64,000 nucleotides of DNA from Rhodanobacter_A agri. GTDB lineage: Bacteria > Pseudomonadota > Gammaproteobacteria > Xanthomonadales > Rhodanobacteraceae. Under the pieces are notes generated by a model. It was given only the letters and a program-made list of their open reading frames with translations. It was not told the origin of the DNA and did no database searches. The first letter of the stretch is position 1; every line of letters begins with the position of its first letter. The DNA lies in assembly GCF_044904705.1 (NCBI RefSeq), contig NZ_JADIKL010000002.1, forward strand, positions 729,407 to 793,406. The letters are read 5' to 3'. A program made the translations under genes and the position numbers. Positions 26,474 to 35,313 of this stretch are shown piece after piece.

Positions 26474-27647
26474 TCCTCACACCCAGCCGCAAGCCGCGCC
26501 ACGCGGCCTGCGCACGGCTGGCATCGCCGCTGCCGTGGTGGCGGCGATCATCGTCGTCTATGGCCTGGCCAGCCGCGTCCACGGTACCGAGCAGATGCAC
26601 GACTGGACGCAGCAGCAGGCACTGCCGGTGGTCACGGTGGCGCAGCCGGAGGCGGCCTCGGGCCAGTCCGCCCTGCAATTGCCGGGTCGCCTGCAGGCCT
26701 TCGTGAGCGCACCGATCTATGCGCGCGTTTCCGGCTACCTCAAGAGCTGGAACACCGACATCGGCGCGCACGTGAAGAAGGGCGACCTGCTAGGCACCAT
26801 CGAAACACCGGACGTCGACCAGCAGCTCGCGCAGGCACAGGCCAGCCTCGGCGTGGCGCAGGCCAACGCCAAGCTGGCGCAGATCAGCGCCAAACGCTGG
26901 CAGGCGATGGCCGGTACCGACGCGGTCGCACAGCAGGACATCGACCAGCGCACCAGCGCGCTGAACGCGGCCGAGGCGCAGGTGAAGGCCGCGCAGGCGC
27001 AGGTCGACCAGCTTCAGGTCGAGAAAGGTTTCGCCAGGCTTCTTGCGCCGTTCGACGGCACCGTCACCGCGCGCGACACCGACGTCGGTGCGCTGATCAA
27101 CGTCGGCAGCGGCGCCGGTCCGGAATTGTTCGTGGTGTCCGATACCAGCAAGCTGCGCCTGTACGTCAACGTGCCGCAGAACTACGTGCCGCAGGTACCC
27201 AAGGGCACGCGCGCCGTGTTGCGCGTGCCGGAGCATCCGGGCAAGCCGTACACGGCTACCGTGCTCGACTCGGCGGGATCGGTCAACGCTTCCAGCGGCA
27301 CCACGCTGATGCAGTTGCTGGTGGACAACAGCAAGGGCGAACTGATGCCCGGCGGCTTCGCCAGCGTGGATCTGGATCTGGGAACGGCCCACGTCGACTT
27401 GAGCGTGCCGTCCAGCGCGCTGGTCTTCAACGGTAAAGGCATGCAGGTGGCCACGCTCGGCGCCGGCGACAAAGTCACGTTCAAGCCGGTGACCGTGTTG
27501 CGCGACGACGGCAAGCAAGCCGTGATCGGCGCCGGCCTCGACGCCGGCGACAAAGTGATCGACAGCCCGCCCGATGGCATCGGCACCGGCGATCACGTCC
27601 GCGTGGCCGAGCAGCAGAAGGCGGACGACTCACATGCGAAGGGCTGA
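26460..27647 (+). CDS. RND efflux membrane-fusion (periplasmic adaptor) protein
   Basis: 395-residue adaptor that bridges the RND pump and outer-membrane channel. A single N-terminal membrane anchor (about 20-40, TAGIAAAVVAAIIVVYG), split lipoyl halves (GRLQAFVSAPIYARVSGYL and APFDGTVTARDTDVGALI), a helical hairpin rich in Ala and Gln between them (about 120-190), beta-barrel and membrane-proximal domains. The ATG follows GGAGAG and overlaps the permease stop by 14 bases. Part of a three-gene operon. Confidence 0.94.
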   Translation: MSQLDPHTQPQAAPRGLRTAGIAAAVVAAIIVVYGLASRVHGTEQMHDWTQQQALPVVTVAQPEAASGQSALQLPGRLQAFVSAPIYARVSGYLKSWNTDIGAHVKKGDLLGTIETPDVDQQLAQAQASLGVAQANAKLAQISAKRWQAMAGTDAVAQQDIDQRTSALNAAEAQVKAAQAQVDQLQVEKGFARLLAPFDGTVTARDTDVGALINVGSGAGPELFVVSDTSKLRLYVNVPQNYVPQVPKGTRAVLRVPEHPGKPYTATVLDSAGSVNASSGTTLMQLLVDNSKGELMPGGFASVDLDLGTAHVDLSVPSSALVFNGKGMQVATLGAGDKVTFKPVTVLRDDGKQAVIGAGLDAGDKVIDSPPDGIGTGDHVRVAEQQKADDSHAKG

Positions 27648-29094
27648 CCGCCTCCTGCTCGCGTTGCCGATGGTCGCGGCGCTGGCCGGTTGCAACCTGG
27701 CGCCGACCTACAAGGTGCCAGCCACCCCGGTCGCCGCGCAGTACAAGGACACCGGCCCGTGGGTGCTGGCACAGCCGGCGGATCAATTGCCGCGGGCGGA
27801 CTGGTGGTCGCTGTATGGCGACCCGCAGCTCGACCAGTTGCAGCAACGCCTGCTCGCCCACAATGCCGACCTCGCTGCCGCGCTGGCGCATTACCAGCAG
27901 GCGCAGGCCTTGTTCCACGAAGCGCGCTCCGGCTATTTCCCGCAGATCGGAGCCAGCGCCGGCGCGGTGCGCCAGCGCCAGTCCGACACCGCGCCGCTGC
28001 GCGGTCCCACGGCGCCAGCGGATTACGACACTTACACCGCAGGCGCGCAGCTCAGCTACGAAGTGGATTTGTGGGGGCAGGTGCGCGACACCGTCGCCGC
28101 CGGCAGGGACGAGGCGCAGGCCACGGCGGCCGACCTCGCCTCCGTGCAACTCAGCCTGCAGGCGCAGCTTGCCGACAATTACCTCGCGCTGCGCGGCCTC
28201 GACCAGCAGTTGCAGTTGCTGCAGCAAAGCGTCGATGCCTACCAGAAGGCGTTGCAGCTTACGCAGACCTTGCATGGCGGCGGCATCGTTTCCGGCCTCG
28301 ACGTGGCGCGCGCACAGACGCAGTTGTCCACGGTGAAGTCGCAATGGGCGCAGACCGCGGCACAACGTGCGGAGATGCAGGACGCCATCGCGGTATTGGT
28401 GGGCGAATCCGCCTCGCAGTTCGACCTGCCGGCGCAAACGGCGGCCATTCCGCTGCCGAAGATTCCGCTGGCCGTGCCATCGACCTTGTTGCAGCGCCGT
28501 CCCGATATCGCCGCCGCCGAGCGTCGTACCGCCGAGGCCAATGCCGACATTGGCGTGGCGCGCTCGGCCTACTTCCCCTCGCTGACGCTGAACGCGCAAG
28601 GCGGTTTCCTCAGCAAGCGCTACGCCGACCTGCTCACCGCGCCCAATCAGGTCTGGGCACTCGGCCCCTCGCTGTTGTTCGACCTTTTCGACGGCGGCAG
28701 GCGCAAGGCACAGGTCGCAGCCGCCAAGGCTGCGGCGGACGAGGCCGGGGCGAAATACCGTGGCGTGGTGCTGGGCGCGTTCCAGCAAGTCGAGGACAAC
28801 CTCGCCCTGCTCGACCGCCTCGGCTCCGCCGCGGTCGACCAGCAGGCTGCCGCGGTCGCCGCGCAGCGCGCACTGGACCTGGCGATGAAGCAGTACAAGG
28901 CGGGCGCGGCGAGTTATCTCGATGTGGTGCAGGCACAGACCGCGGCATTGCAGGCGCAGAGCGGCGTGCTGAGCCTGGGTACGCAGCAGTTGCGCGCCAG
29001 CGTGCAGCTCATCCGCGCGCTGGGTGGCGGCTGGTCGCGCGGGCAGCTGGCGCAGAAGTCCGCGCACGACGGCAGCACGATCGGCGGCGGCTGA
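27634..29094 (+). CDS. RND outer-membrane channel lipoprotein, NodT/OprM family
   Basis: 486-residue TolC-like outer-membrane factor. The lipobox LAGC puts the acylated Cys at residue 20. Two OEP repeats follow: helical barrel segments with DWWSLYGDPQLDQL and SYEVDLWGQVR, and in the second half QRRPDIAAAERR and GPSLLFDLFDGGRRKAQV. The ATG at 27634 overlaps the adaptor stop by 14 bases, so all three pump genes are tightly coupled and the tripartite system is complete. Confidence 0.95.
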   Translation: MRRADRLLLALPMVAALAGCNLAPTYKVPATPVAAQYKDTGPWVLAQPADQLPRADWWSLYGDPQLDQLQQRLLAHNADLAAALAHYQQAQALFHEARSGYFPQIGASAGAVRQRQSDTAPLRGPTAPADYDTYTAGAQLSYEVDLWGQVRDTVAAGRDEAQATAADLASVQLSLQAQLADNYLALRGLDQQLQLLQQSVDAYQKALQLTQTLHGGGIVSGLDVARAQTQLSTVKSQWAQTAAQRAEMQDAIAVLVGESASQFDLPAQTAAIPLPKIPLAVPSTLLQRRPDIAAAERRTAEANADIGVARSAYFPSLTLNAQGGFLSKRYADLLTAPNQVWALGPSLLFDLFDGGRRKAQVAAAKAAADEAGAKYRGVVLGAFQQVEDNLALLDRLGSAAVDQQAAAVAAQRALDLAMKQYKAGAASYLDVVQAQTAALQAQSGVLSLGTQQLRASVQLIRALGGGWSRGQLAQKSAHDGSTIGGG

Positions 29095-29127
29095 AATTCC
29101 CGGCCTTGCAACAGGCCGGGCGCGGCA

Positions 29128-30393
29128 TCAATCGCGATCCGCGCGCTCGTCCGCGCCGGTGATGATCCGTGCGTGCCGCGCCTGGGTCCAGTACGCCATC
29201 GCCCAGTCCAGCATCACCACCAGGCGGTTGCGGAAGCCGATCAGGAACCAGATGTGCGCGCCCAGCCATACCCACCACGCAAGCAAGCCGGACAGCCGCA
29301 GCCGACCGAATTGGGCCACCGCCGCCATGCGGCCAATGGTCGCCAGCGAGCCGGCGTCGCGGTAGCGGAACGGCTGCGGGCGACGGTCGCCGCGTAGGCG
29401 GGCGGCGATCAGGCGGCCCACGTGCTGGCCCATCTGTTTGGCGGCGGGTGCCACACCCGGCACCGGGCGTCCATCCTGCTGCACGCTGGCGAGGTCGCCC
29501 AGCACGAACACCTCCGGATGGCCGGGCAGGCTGAGATCGGCTTGCACGATCACGCGGCCCGCGCGATCCAGCGGCGCGTCGAGGCTGCGGCCCAGCGGTG
29601 AAGCGGCCACGCCCGCGGCCCACAATACGGTGTGCGCGGCGATGCGCTCGGTACCCAGCGTCACGCCTTCGCCGTCCACCGACGTCACCGCCTGACCGAT
29701 GCGTACCTGTACGCCGAGATGCTCCAGCTGCCGCTGCGCCTTGGCCGACAGTGCGGGATCGAACGCCGCCAGCACGCGCGGTCCCGCTTCCACCAGCAGG
29801 ATGTTGGCCGCTCGCGGCTGGGCGCGGCGGAACTCGCCGGTCAGCGTATGGCGCGCGATTTCCGCGAGGGTGCCGGCCAGTTCCACGCCGGTGGCTCCAC
29901 CGCCCACCACCACGAAGTTGAGCCAAGCCTGGCGGCGGGCGGGGTCGTCCTCTTGCTCGGCGCGCTCGAACGCGGTGAGCACCCGGCGGCGGATCGCCAG
30001 CGCATCGTCCAGCGACTTCAGTCCAGGTGCATCGGCCGCCCAGCCGTCGTGGCCGAAGTAGGCATGCGCCGCGCCGGTGGCGACGAGCAGCCAGTCATAG
30101 TCCAGCCGTTCGCGCGTGAGTTGTACGCGGCGCTGCGCGAGGTCGATACCGGTGACCTCATCCATCAGTACGGTGACGTTGCGCTGGTGGCGCAGGATCT
30201 GCCGCAGCGGGGCCGCGATCGACGGCGCCGACAAGCCCGCGGTGGCGACCTGGTACAGCAGCGGCTGGAACAGATGATGATTGTGCCGGTCGACCAGGGT
30301 GATGCGCGCCGGCGTGCGGGCCAGGGCCTGCGTCGCGGTGAGCCCACCGAAACCACCGCCGAGTATCACGATGTGGGGCAGTGCGTCGGACAT
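29128..30393 (-). CDS. ndh: Type II NADH:quinone oxidoreductase (Ndh-like)
   Basis: 421-residue single-subunit flavoprotein that passes electrons from NADH to quinone without pumping protons. FAD-binding GGGFGGL near residue 12 (HIVILGGGFGGLTA), NADH-binding GGGATGVELAGTLAE near 170, a second FAD motif VFVLGDLAS near 300, and the AAKQMGQHVG region. The C-terminal helix (GLLAWWVWLGAHIWFLIGF) provides membrane attachment. The ATG at 30393 has AGGAGC upstream. It converges with the RND channel gene, 33 bases away. Faces sulfur-quinone reductases as an alternative, but the motifs fit Ndh better. Confidence 0.88.
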   Translation of the reverse strand: MSDALPHIVILGGGFGGLTATQALARTPARITLVDRHNHHLFQPLLYQVATAGLSAPSIAAPLRQILRHQRNVTVLMDEVTGIDLAQRRVQLTRERLDYDWLLVATGAAHAYFGHDGWAADAPGLKSLDDALAIRRRVLTAFERAEQEDDPARRQAWLNFVVVGGGATGVELAGTLAEIARHTLTGEFRRAQPRAANILLVEAGPRVLAAFDPALSAKAQRQLEHLGVQVRIGQAVTSVDGEGVTLGTERIAAHTVLWAAGVAASPLGRSLDAPLDRAGRVIVQADLSLPGHPEVFVLGDLASVQQDGRPVPGVAPAAKQMGQHVGRLIAARLRGDRRPQPFRYRDAGSLATIGRMAAVAQFGRLRLSGLLAWWVWLGAHIWFLIGFRNRLVVMLDWAMAYWTQARHARIITGADERADRD

Positions 30394-30470
30394 CGCGAAG
30401 CTCCTGGGACACAGCCCGTGATTGTAGGTCACGTCATGGCGGCTTGAAGCCGGGGCGCGATGGATGCCTG

Positions 30471-31418
30471 TCAGTGACCCGGCGATCCCCATCCCGGCGG
30501 CATCACGACCAGCAGCGCCCGCCTTTTCCAAGAGTCTGCCTGCCGGATATCGCGCCAGAGCAGGTCGATTTCGCCGAAGTAGGTGTCGGTGAAATCGTTG
30601 GGCTTCTGCGGGCGGCTCAGGCCGTATCTGGGCCTGACCCCGGGAATCTCGCGGCGAAGCGTGCCGAACAGCTTGTCCCAGATCGGCAAGGTGTTGCAGT
30701 AGTTCGTGTCGATGTATTCCGGATTGCTGGAGTGATGGACGCGGTGATCCGAGGGCATCAGCAGCAGCGTGTCGAGGAAGCAGCCGGTTCTGCCGGACGG
30801 CCAGGCCTCCTCGCTGAAATGGATCAGCGAGCCCCAGCATGCATCGATCACCATGCAGAGCAGCAACAGCTCCATGGGCACGCCCAGGATCGAGCAGATC
30901 GCCGTGCGTATGAAGTTCGCGTAGGTGCCTTGCAGGAAGAAGGCAGCGAAGATCACGCCGAGATTCATGTGCGTAGGGGCGTGGTGCGGCGAATGCAGCA
31001 CCCACAGCAGTCGGACCCTGTGACAGGTCCAGTGGTAGACGAAGTGGCTCAGTTCCCATACGACGTAGGCGTAGAAGAACCAGAGGATATGCAGCGGCGC
31101 GGTGAATGGCGCGACCGCGGCAAAATGCCGTTGCGTCCACAGGAAGACGTCGACGTTGACCAGCACGCCGATGACCCAGTTGAACGCGTACATCAGCACG
31201 GGAATCTTGTAGACCGCATAGAGCCTGCCCGGCGAGCGGTGGTAGGCCCAGACGAGAAAGGCGATCTCGCACATCAGGATCGCGGGGAAGATCGGCGAAA
31301 CCACCGCCTCGATGCCCTGGATGCTCTTGAACGAGGCCAGCGTCAGGTGATGCGTGGACCTCAGCGTCTCAAGGCCGCCAAGGCCGAAAAAGTTGACCAA
31401 CGCTTCGGGCAGTTTCAT
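30471..31418 (-). CDS. Sterol desaturase / fatty acid hydroxylase family protein
   Basis: 315-residue integral membrane di-iron oxygenase. The family histidine boxes are present: HFVYH (about 135-139), HSPHH (about 152-156) and HRVHH (about 235-239), among four hydrophobic spans. Members hydroxylate or desaturate lipids; which lipid cannot be told, and a role in ornithine-lipid, carotenoid or sterol-like modification is possible. It lies upstream of ndh on the same strand (77-base gap) and starts at ATG 31418 behind GGGGAGA. Confidence 0.88.
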   Translation of the reverse strand: MKLPEALVNFFGLGGLETLRSTHHLTLASFKSIQGIEAVVSPIFPAILMCEIAFLVWAYHRSPGRLYAVYKIPVLMYAFNWVIGVLVNVDVFLWTQRHFAAVAPFTAPLHILWFFYAYVVWELSHFVYHWTCHRVRLLWVLHSPHHAPTHMNLGVIFAAFFLQGTYANFIRTAICSILGVPMELLLLCMVIDACWGSLIHFSEEAWPSGRTGCFLDTLLLMPSDHRVHHSSNPEYIDTNYCNTLPIWDKLFGTLRREIPGVRPRYGLSRPQKPNDFTDTYFGEIDLLWRDIRQADSWKRRALLVVMPPGWGSPGH

Positions 31419-31490
31419 GCGGTCTCCCCATCGTCATCCGGCCGATCCTAACGCGCACGGAACTTGCCGGGGCGAAACCGCGTCACGCCA

Positions 31491-33671
31491 TCAGTAGAGG
31501 TCGATCGGATCCACGTCCAGCGACCAGCGCACCTTGCGCGCGTCGGGCAGGCGCGCGAGGTGCGCGGCCCACGGGCGCAGCGTGGCGTGGAGTTCGCGAC
31601 GGCTGGCGGCTTCCAGCAGCAACTGGCCGCGTTGGCGGCCGGCGCGCAACGGCATCGGGGCGGGCATGGGGCCGGCGACCTGCAGGCCGTGATCCGGAGG
31701 AAGTGCGGCACAGGCCGCGGCGAGGAAGGTATCGACTGCCGCGCGTTGGGTGGCCTCGGCGCGCAGCAGCACCTGGTGTGCATAGGGCGGAAGCATGACC
31801 TGCCGCCGCTCGGCCAGCAGGGTCTGCGCGGCAGCGGCATAACCGTGCGCCAGCAGCTGGCGCAGCAGCGGGTGATCGGGGTGGTGGGTCTGCAGCAGTA
31901 CGCGGCCCGGCTTGGCGGCGCGACCGGCGCGGCCGGCGACCTGCACGAGTTGCTGCGCCAGCCGCTCGCTGGCGCGGAAGTCCACGCTGAGCAGGCCTTC
32001 GTCCACGCCGACGATGGCGACGAGGGTGAGATTGGGCAGGTCGTGACCCTTGGCCAGCATCTGGGTACCCACCAGGATCGCGGGCTTCGCCTCGTCGCGC
32101 AGCGTGTCGAGCAAATGCTCGAAGGCATCACGACGGCGCGTGGTTTCGCGGTCGATGCGCAACACCGGTGTGCCGGGGAAGTGCGCGGCCAGCGTTTCCT
32201 CCAGCCGTTCGGTGCCCTGGCCCTGCGGCTTCAGCTCGGTGGCGCCGCAGGCCGGGCAGGCGGGAGGAACGCGGCTGTGATGATCGCAGTGGTGGCAGAT
32301 CAGCGCGCGGCGACCGGCATGCAGGGTCAACGGGTGTTCGCAGCGCGGGCAGTCGGCATGCCAGCCGCAGGCATGGCATAGCAGCACTGGCGCGTAGCCG
32401 CGGCGGTTCTTGAACACCAGCACCTGTTCGCCGCGCGCCACGGTGTCGGCGACCGCGGCGAGCAGGGTCGGCGAGAGGCCGTGCTGCAGCCGTTGTGCAC
32501 GCATGTCCACGATCTGCACCTGCGGCGGTCGCACGGCGCCGGGGCGCGCGCGCAGGTGCAGTGCGCGATAGCGGCCGGCCTCCACGTTTGCCAGCGATTC
32601 CAGCGAGGGCGTGCCCGAACCCAGCAGCACCGGTACGTTCAGTGCGCGGGCGCGCACGACGGCGAGATCGCGTGCGTGATAACGGAAACCTTCCTGCTGC
32701 TTGTAGGCGCCGTCGTGTTCCTCGTCGACGATCACCAGCCCGGCATGCGGCAGCGGCGTGAATACCGCCGAGCGAGTGCCCAGGATCACTTTCGCCTCGC
32801 CCGAGCGTGCACGCAGCCAGGCACGGGCGCGCTCGCCTTCCGCCAGGTTGGAGTGGATCACCTCCACCGCCACGCCGAGGCGTTCGCGCAGGCGGCGCAC
32901 GGTCTGCGGGGCGAGGCCGATTTCGGGCACCAGCAACAGGGTTTGCCGGCCCTGCGCCAAGGTGCGTTCGATCAAGGCGAGGTATACCTCGGTCTTGCCG
33001 CTGCCGGTGACGCCATCGAGCAGGAAGGGTTGGTAGTGGCCAAGGCTGGCGGCCACCTCGGCCACGGCCTGCTGCTGCTCTTCGCCCAGCACGGGTGCGG
33101 CGCGGGTGGCGATGGCGTCGGTGGCCTTGCGTTCGCCGCGCTCGAGCAGGCCGGCCGTGAGCAGCCGCCGTGCCGCGGCGCGCCAGCCGGGGAGGCAGGC
33201 GTCGAGTTCGTTGGCAGCCAACGGACCGGCGGCGAGTTCGGCGAGCAGCGTGCGGCTGGCGCCACGGCGGCTGCCGGCGTCCAGAGCACTGCGGCCGGAG
33301 GTGGTGAGCGACCAGCACTCCTCGCCCAGCGGAGGCAGCGGCTTCGCTTCGCGCAGCGCCAGCGGCAGCGCATTCGCATAGGCCTCGCCGGGCGCGCCCA
33401 GCCAGTAGTCGGCGGCCCAAGCCAGGGTGTGCATCAGCTCGGCGTCGAGCAGGGGGGCGTCGTCGAGCAGGCGCAGCGCGCGTTTCAACCTGCCCGCGCC
33501 CACCGAGGGCTCCACGTCAGTGGCCACCACCACTCCCACTGCCTGGCTGCGGCCGAACGGCACCAGCACCCGGCTGCCTGGCCGCGGCTCCCCGCCGGAC
33601 GCGGGCGGCAAGTAGTCGAACAGGGTGGGCAGGGGTACGGGTAGGGCGACGCGCAGGACGGCGGGCATCAT
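31491..33671 (-). CDS. priA: Primosomal replication helicase PriA
   Basis: Superfamily 2 helicase that restarts stalled forks by loading DnaB. 726 residues, near E. coli PriA (732). N-terminal 3-prime-DNA-binding domain, Walker A GVTGSGKTE near residue 227, Walker B DEEHD, and the zinc-binding cysteine cluster CHACGWHADCPRC plus CHHC and CPAC near 430-470. Two adjacent ATGs (33671 and 33668) are both plausible. Just upstream, 33,815-33,947, lies a DnaA-box pair with an IHF-like site. Confidence 0.95.
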   Translation of the reverse strand: MMPAVLRVALPVPLPTLFDYLPPASGGEPRPGSRVLVPFGRSQAVGVVVATDVEPSVGAGRLKRALRLLDDAPLLDAELMHTLAWAADYWLGAPGEAYANALPLALREAKPLPPLGEECWSLTTSGRSALDAGSRRGASRTLLAELAAGPLAANELDACLPGWRAAARRLLTAGLLERGERKATDAIATRAAPVLGEEQQQAVAEVAASLGHYQPFLLDGVTGSGKTEVYLALIERTLAQGRQTLLLVPEIGLAPQTVRRLRERLGVAVEVIHSNLAEGERARAWLRARSGEAKVILGTRSAVFTPLPHAGLVIVDEEHDGAYKQQEGFRYHARDLAVVRARALNVPVLLGSGTPSLESLANVEAGRYRALHLRARPGAVRPPQVQIVDMRAQRLQHGLSPTLLAAVADTVARGEQVLVFKNRRGYAPVLLCHACGWHADCPRCEHPLTLHAGRRALICHHCDHHSRVPPACPACGATELKPQGQGTERLEETLAAHFPGTPVLRIDRETTRRRDAFEHLLDTLRDEAKPAILVGTQMLAKGHDLPNLTLVAIVGVDEGLLSVDFRASERLAQQLVQVAGRAGRAAKPGRVLLQTHHPDHPLLRQLLAHGYAAAAQTLLAERRQVMLPPYAHQVLLRAEATQRAAVDTFLAAACAALPPDHGLQVAGPMPAPMPLRAGRQRGQLLLEAASRRELHATLRPWAAHLARLPDARKVRWSLDVDPIDLY

Positions 33672-33814
33672 GGCAACCAAGTTTAACGGCCGGGCCGGTC
33701 TTGCTGAGGCCGCATTCTCCGCGCAAGGGGCAGGCGGGACGGCGTTTGCGGAGACATGCTGTCCAAGGGTCGAGGAGTCAGGTGCAAGTCACTCAGCCGC
33801 ACAGGTTTTTTCGC

Positions 33815-33849
33815 TTATCCACAACGCCTGTGGATAAGTCTGTGGACGG
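33815..33849. promoter_or_regulatory. Inverted pair of perfect DnaA boxes plus a partial third
   Basis: TTATCCACA (33815-33823), five bases, then TGTGGATAA (33829-33837), forming 10-bp mirror arms; then TGTGGACGG (33841-33849), which matches six of nine bases. The first two are exact consensus DnaA-binding 9-mers in facing orientation. Confidence 0.8.
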
Positions 33850-33934
33850 CGCGGGGACGAGGGGCGCCGAAGCGCATGGCGGCGCCCTTCGCGACAGTCT
33901 GGACACGTTTTGGTCATGTAAAAAACAATTTATG

Positions 33935-33947
33935 CATCAATGACTTG
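33935..33947. promoter_or_regulatory. IHF-like binding site
   Basis: CATCAATGACTTG matches the IHF consensus WATCAANNNNTTR at every defined position but the first. It follows an AT-rich stretch and lies about 100 bases from the DnaA boxes. Confidence 0.45.
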
Positions 33948-34057
33948 CAATTCGCGTCTAGCGGGCGTTCATCGAACGGACAAACAAGGCGGCGTGCCTT
34001 GACAGGTCGATGATGCTGTGCAAAACCGCGGCCAGACGGCTTCCGCTGGTGCGTCGT

Positions 34058-35215
34058 TCAGTGCGCCAGACCCAGCACAAATGCGAACAGCAGCACAAAA
34101 CCGAGCAGCCAGAAGTAGCACCAGCCGATGCACCAGTACTTCAGCAAGGTCATCGGCCAACCCTGCCGATAGATCCGTTTTTGCATCATCAGCAGGTAGA
34201 CCGGAGCCCAAAGGACCAGGAGCCGTTCCAACCAGTTCAGCGGCGTCGTCGTCCACAGCGCGTGCGGCTCCAGCCAATGGGCGAACATGGTCAGCAGCGT
34301 GCACAGCAGCAGCCACAGGAACAGAAAGGCGTGGCTGTGCAGCGCCACGATCAGGTGCTCCATGTAGAGCCGCCGCTTGAACACGTAGAACAGCTTGAGT
34401 AGCAGGGCGAACACCGGCACGAGCACCAGCATGGCGCCGGGCAGGTTGCCGAAGACGCCGCTGACCACGCGCTCTTTGGCGGCCTGGCGGCTTACCGCAT
34501 CGCCATGCCGGAAGGCGTGCCAGTTGTCGTCGATGTGCTGGCGAACCGCGTTCAGGCGCTGATTGGCGAAATCGGGCAGCCAGGCGACGTGCACCGGCTC
34601 CACTTTGCTGGTGGTCGCCGAGCTCGGGCTGGCCGGAGGGGCGGTGTCTGCCTCGGCGGGCAGTGGCTGGGCATGCAACTCGACCAGCCGTTGATTGGCG
34701 GCGGCGCGCAGTCGTTGCTTCGTGGAGGTTGCCTGCGCTGCCATCGCGTCGTCGCCGAAGGTCTGTACGGCGTTCAAGGCGTTGACCTTCTCTTCGAGCT
34801 GCTCGCGTACCTCGTTCGCGCTGTCGGCCTGCGCGAAGTCGGTGCCGCGGTCGAGCAACACCTGGTGCTGGCGTTGTTCGATGCTGTGGTTGATCGCCGC
34901 CGAGGTGGCCAAGTGCAGCACGAAGAAGCACAGCAGGCTCAGTACGAACATCAGCCGGAATGGCGCGATGTAGCGGACGCGGCGTCCCGAGAAGTATTCC
35001 AGCGTGAGGAAGCCGGGCTTGACGAACAGCGGCGGCAACGTGTGCACGATGCGGCTGTCGATATGCAGCACCGTCTCCACGGTTTCCTCGACCATGTGGT
35101 GCATCGGCTTGAGCACGCTGTGCATGGATTGCCCGCACTCGTGGCAGAACTCGCCGACGAGCGGGGTCGCGCAGTTGGCGCAGTACTGGCCTTCGTGGCT
35201 GACCAGGGATTTCAT
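34058..35215 (-). CDS. DUF3667 zinc-ribbon membrane protein
   Basis: 385 residues. N-terminal zinc-ribbon-like CxxC pairs (CANC and CHECGQ, residues about 11-28), then a conserved stretch (HTLPPLFVKPGFLTLEYFSGRRVRYIAPFRLM) and a TM segment (about 83-103). A large variable soluble loop follows, then four or five C-terminal membrane spans (LVLVPVFALLLKLFYVF onward). This matches the DUF3667 family, whose function is unknown. The start 35215 follows GAGGGG on the minus strand; an upstream reading to 35257 is rejected. Confidence 0.85.
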   Translation of the reverse strand: MKSLVSHEGQYCANCATPLVGEFCHECGQSMHSVLKPMHHMVEETVETVLHIDSRIVHTLPPLFVKPGFLTLEYFSGRRVRYIAPFRLMFVLSLLCFFVLHLATSAAINHSIEQRQHQVLLDRGTDFAQADSANEVREQLEEKVNALNAVQTFGDDAMAAQATSTKQRLRAAANQRLVELHAQPLPAEADTAPPASPSSATTSKVEPVHVAWLPDFANQRLNAVRQHIDDNWHAFRHGDAVSRQAAKERVVSGVFGNLPGAMLVLVPVFALLLKLFYVFKRRLYMEHLIVALHSHAFLFLWLLLCTLLTMFAHWLEPHALWTTTPLNWLERLLVLWAPVYLLMMQKRIYRQGWPMTLLKYWCIGWCYFWLLGFVLLFAFVLGLAH

Positions 35216-35313
35216 CAGTGTGCCCCTCGATGTTGCTGCAGCGCGCGATCTTGGCACAGCATGCGGCTCCCGACAGCCCTGCCCGCTAGAATGGCGGCTC
35301 CTAGGAGCCTTCG

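Larger units (their letters stand above)
33672..34057. other. priA upstream region with DnaA boxes
   Basis: 386 bases between priA and the DUF3667 gene, both minus-strand. It holds two perfect DnaA boxes (33815-33837), a weaker third (33841-33849), a hairpin with 8-bp arms GGGCGCCG/CGGCGCCC (33862-33887), an AT-rich run and an IHF-like site (33935-33947). No gene is convincing here. Confidence 0.6.
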
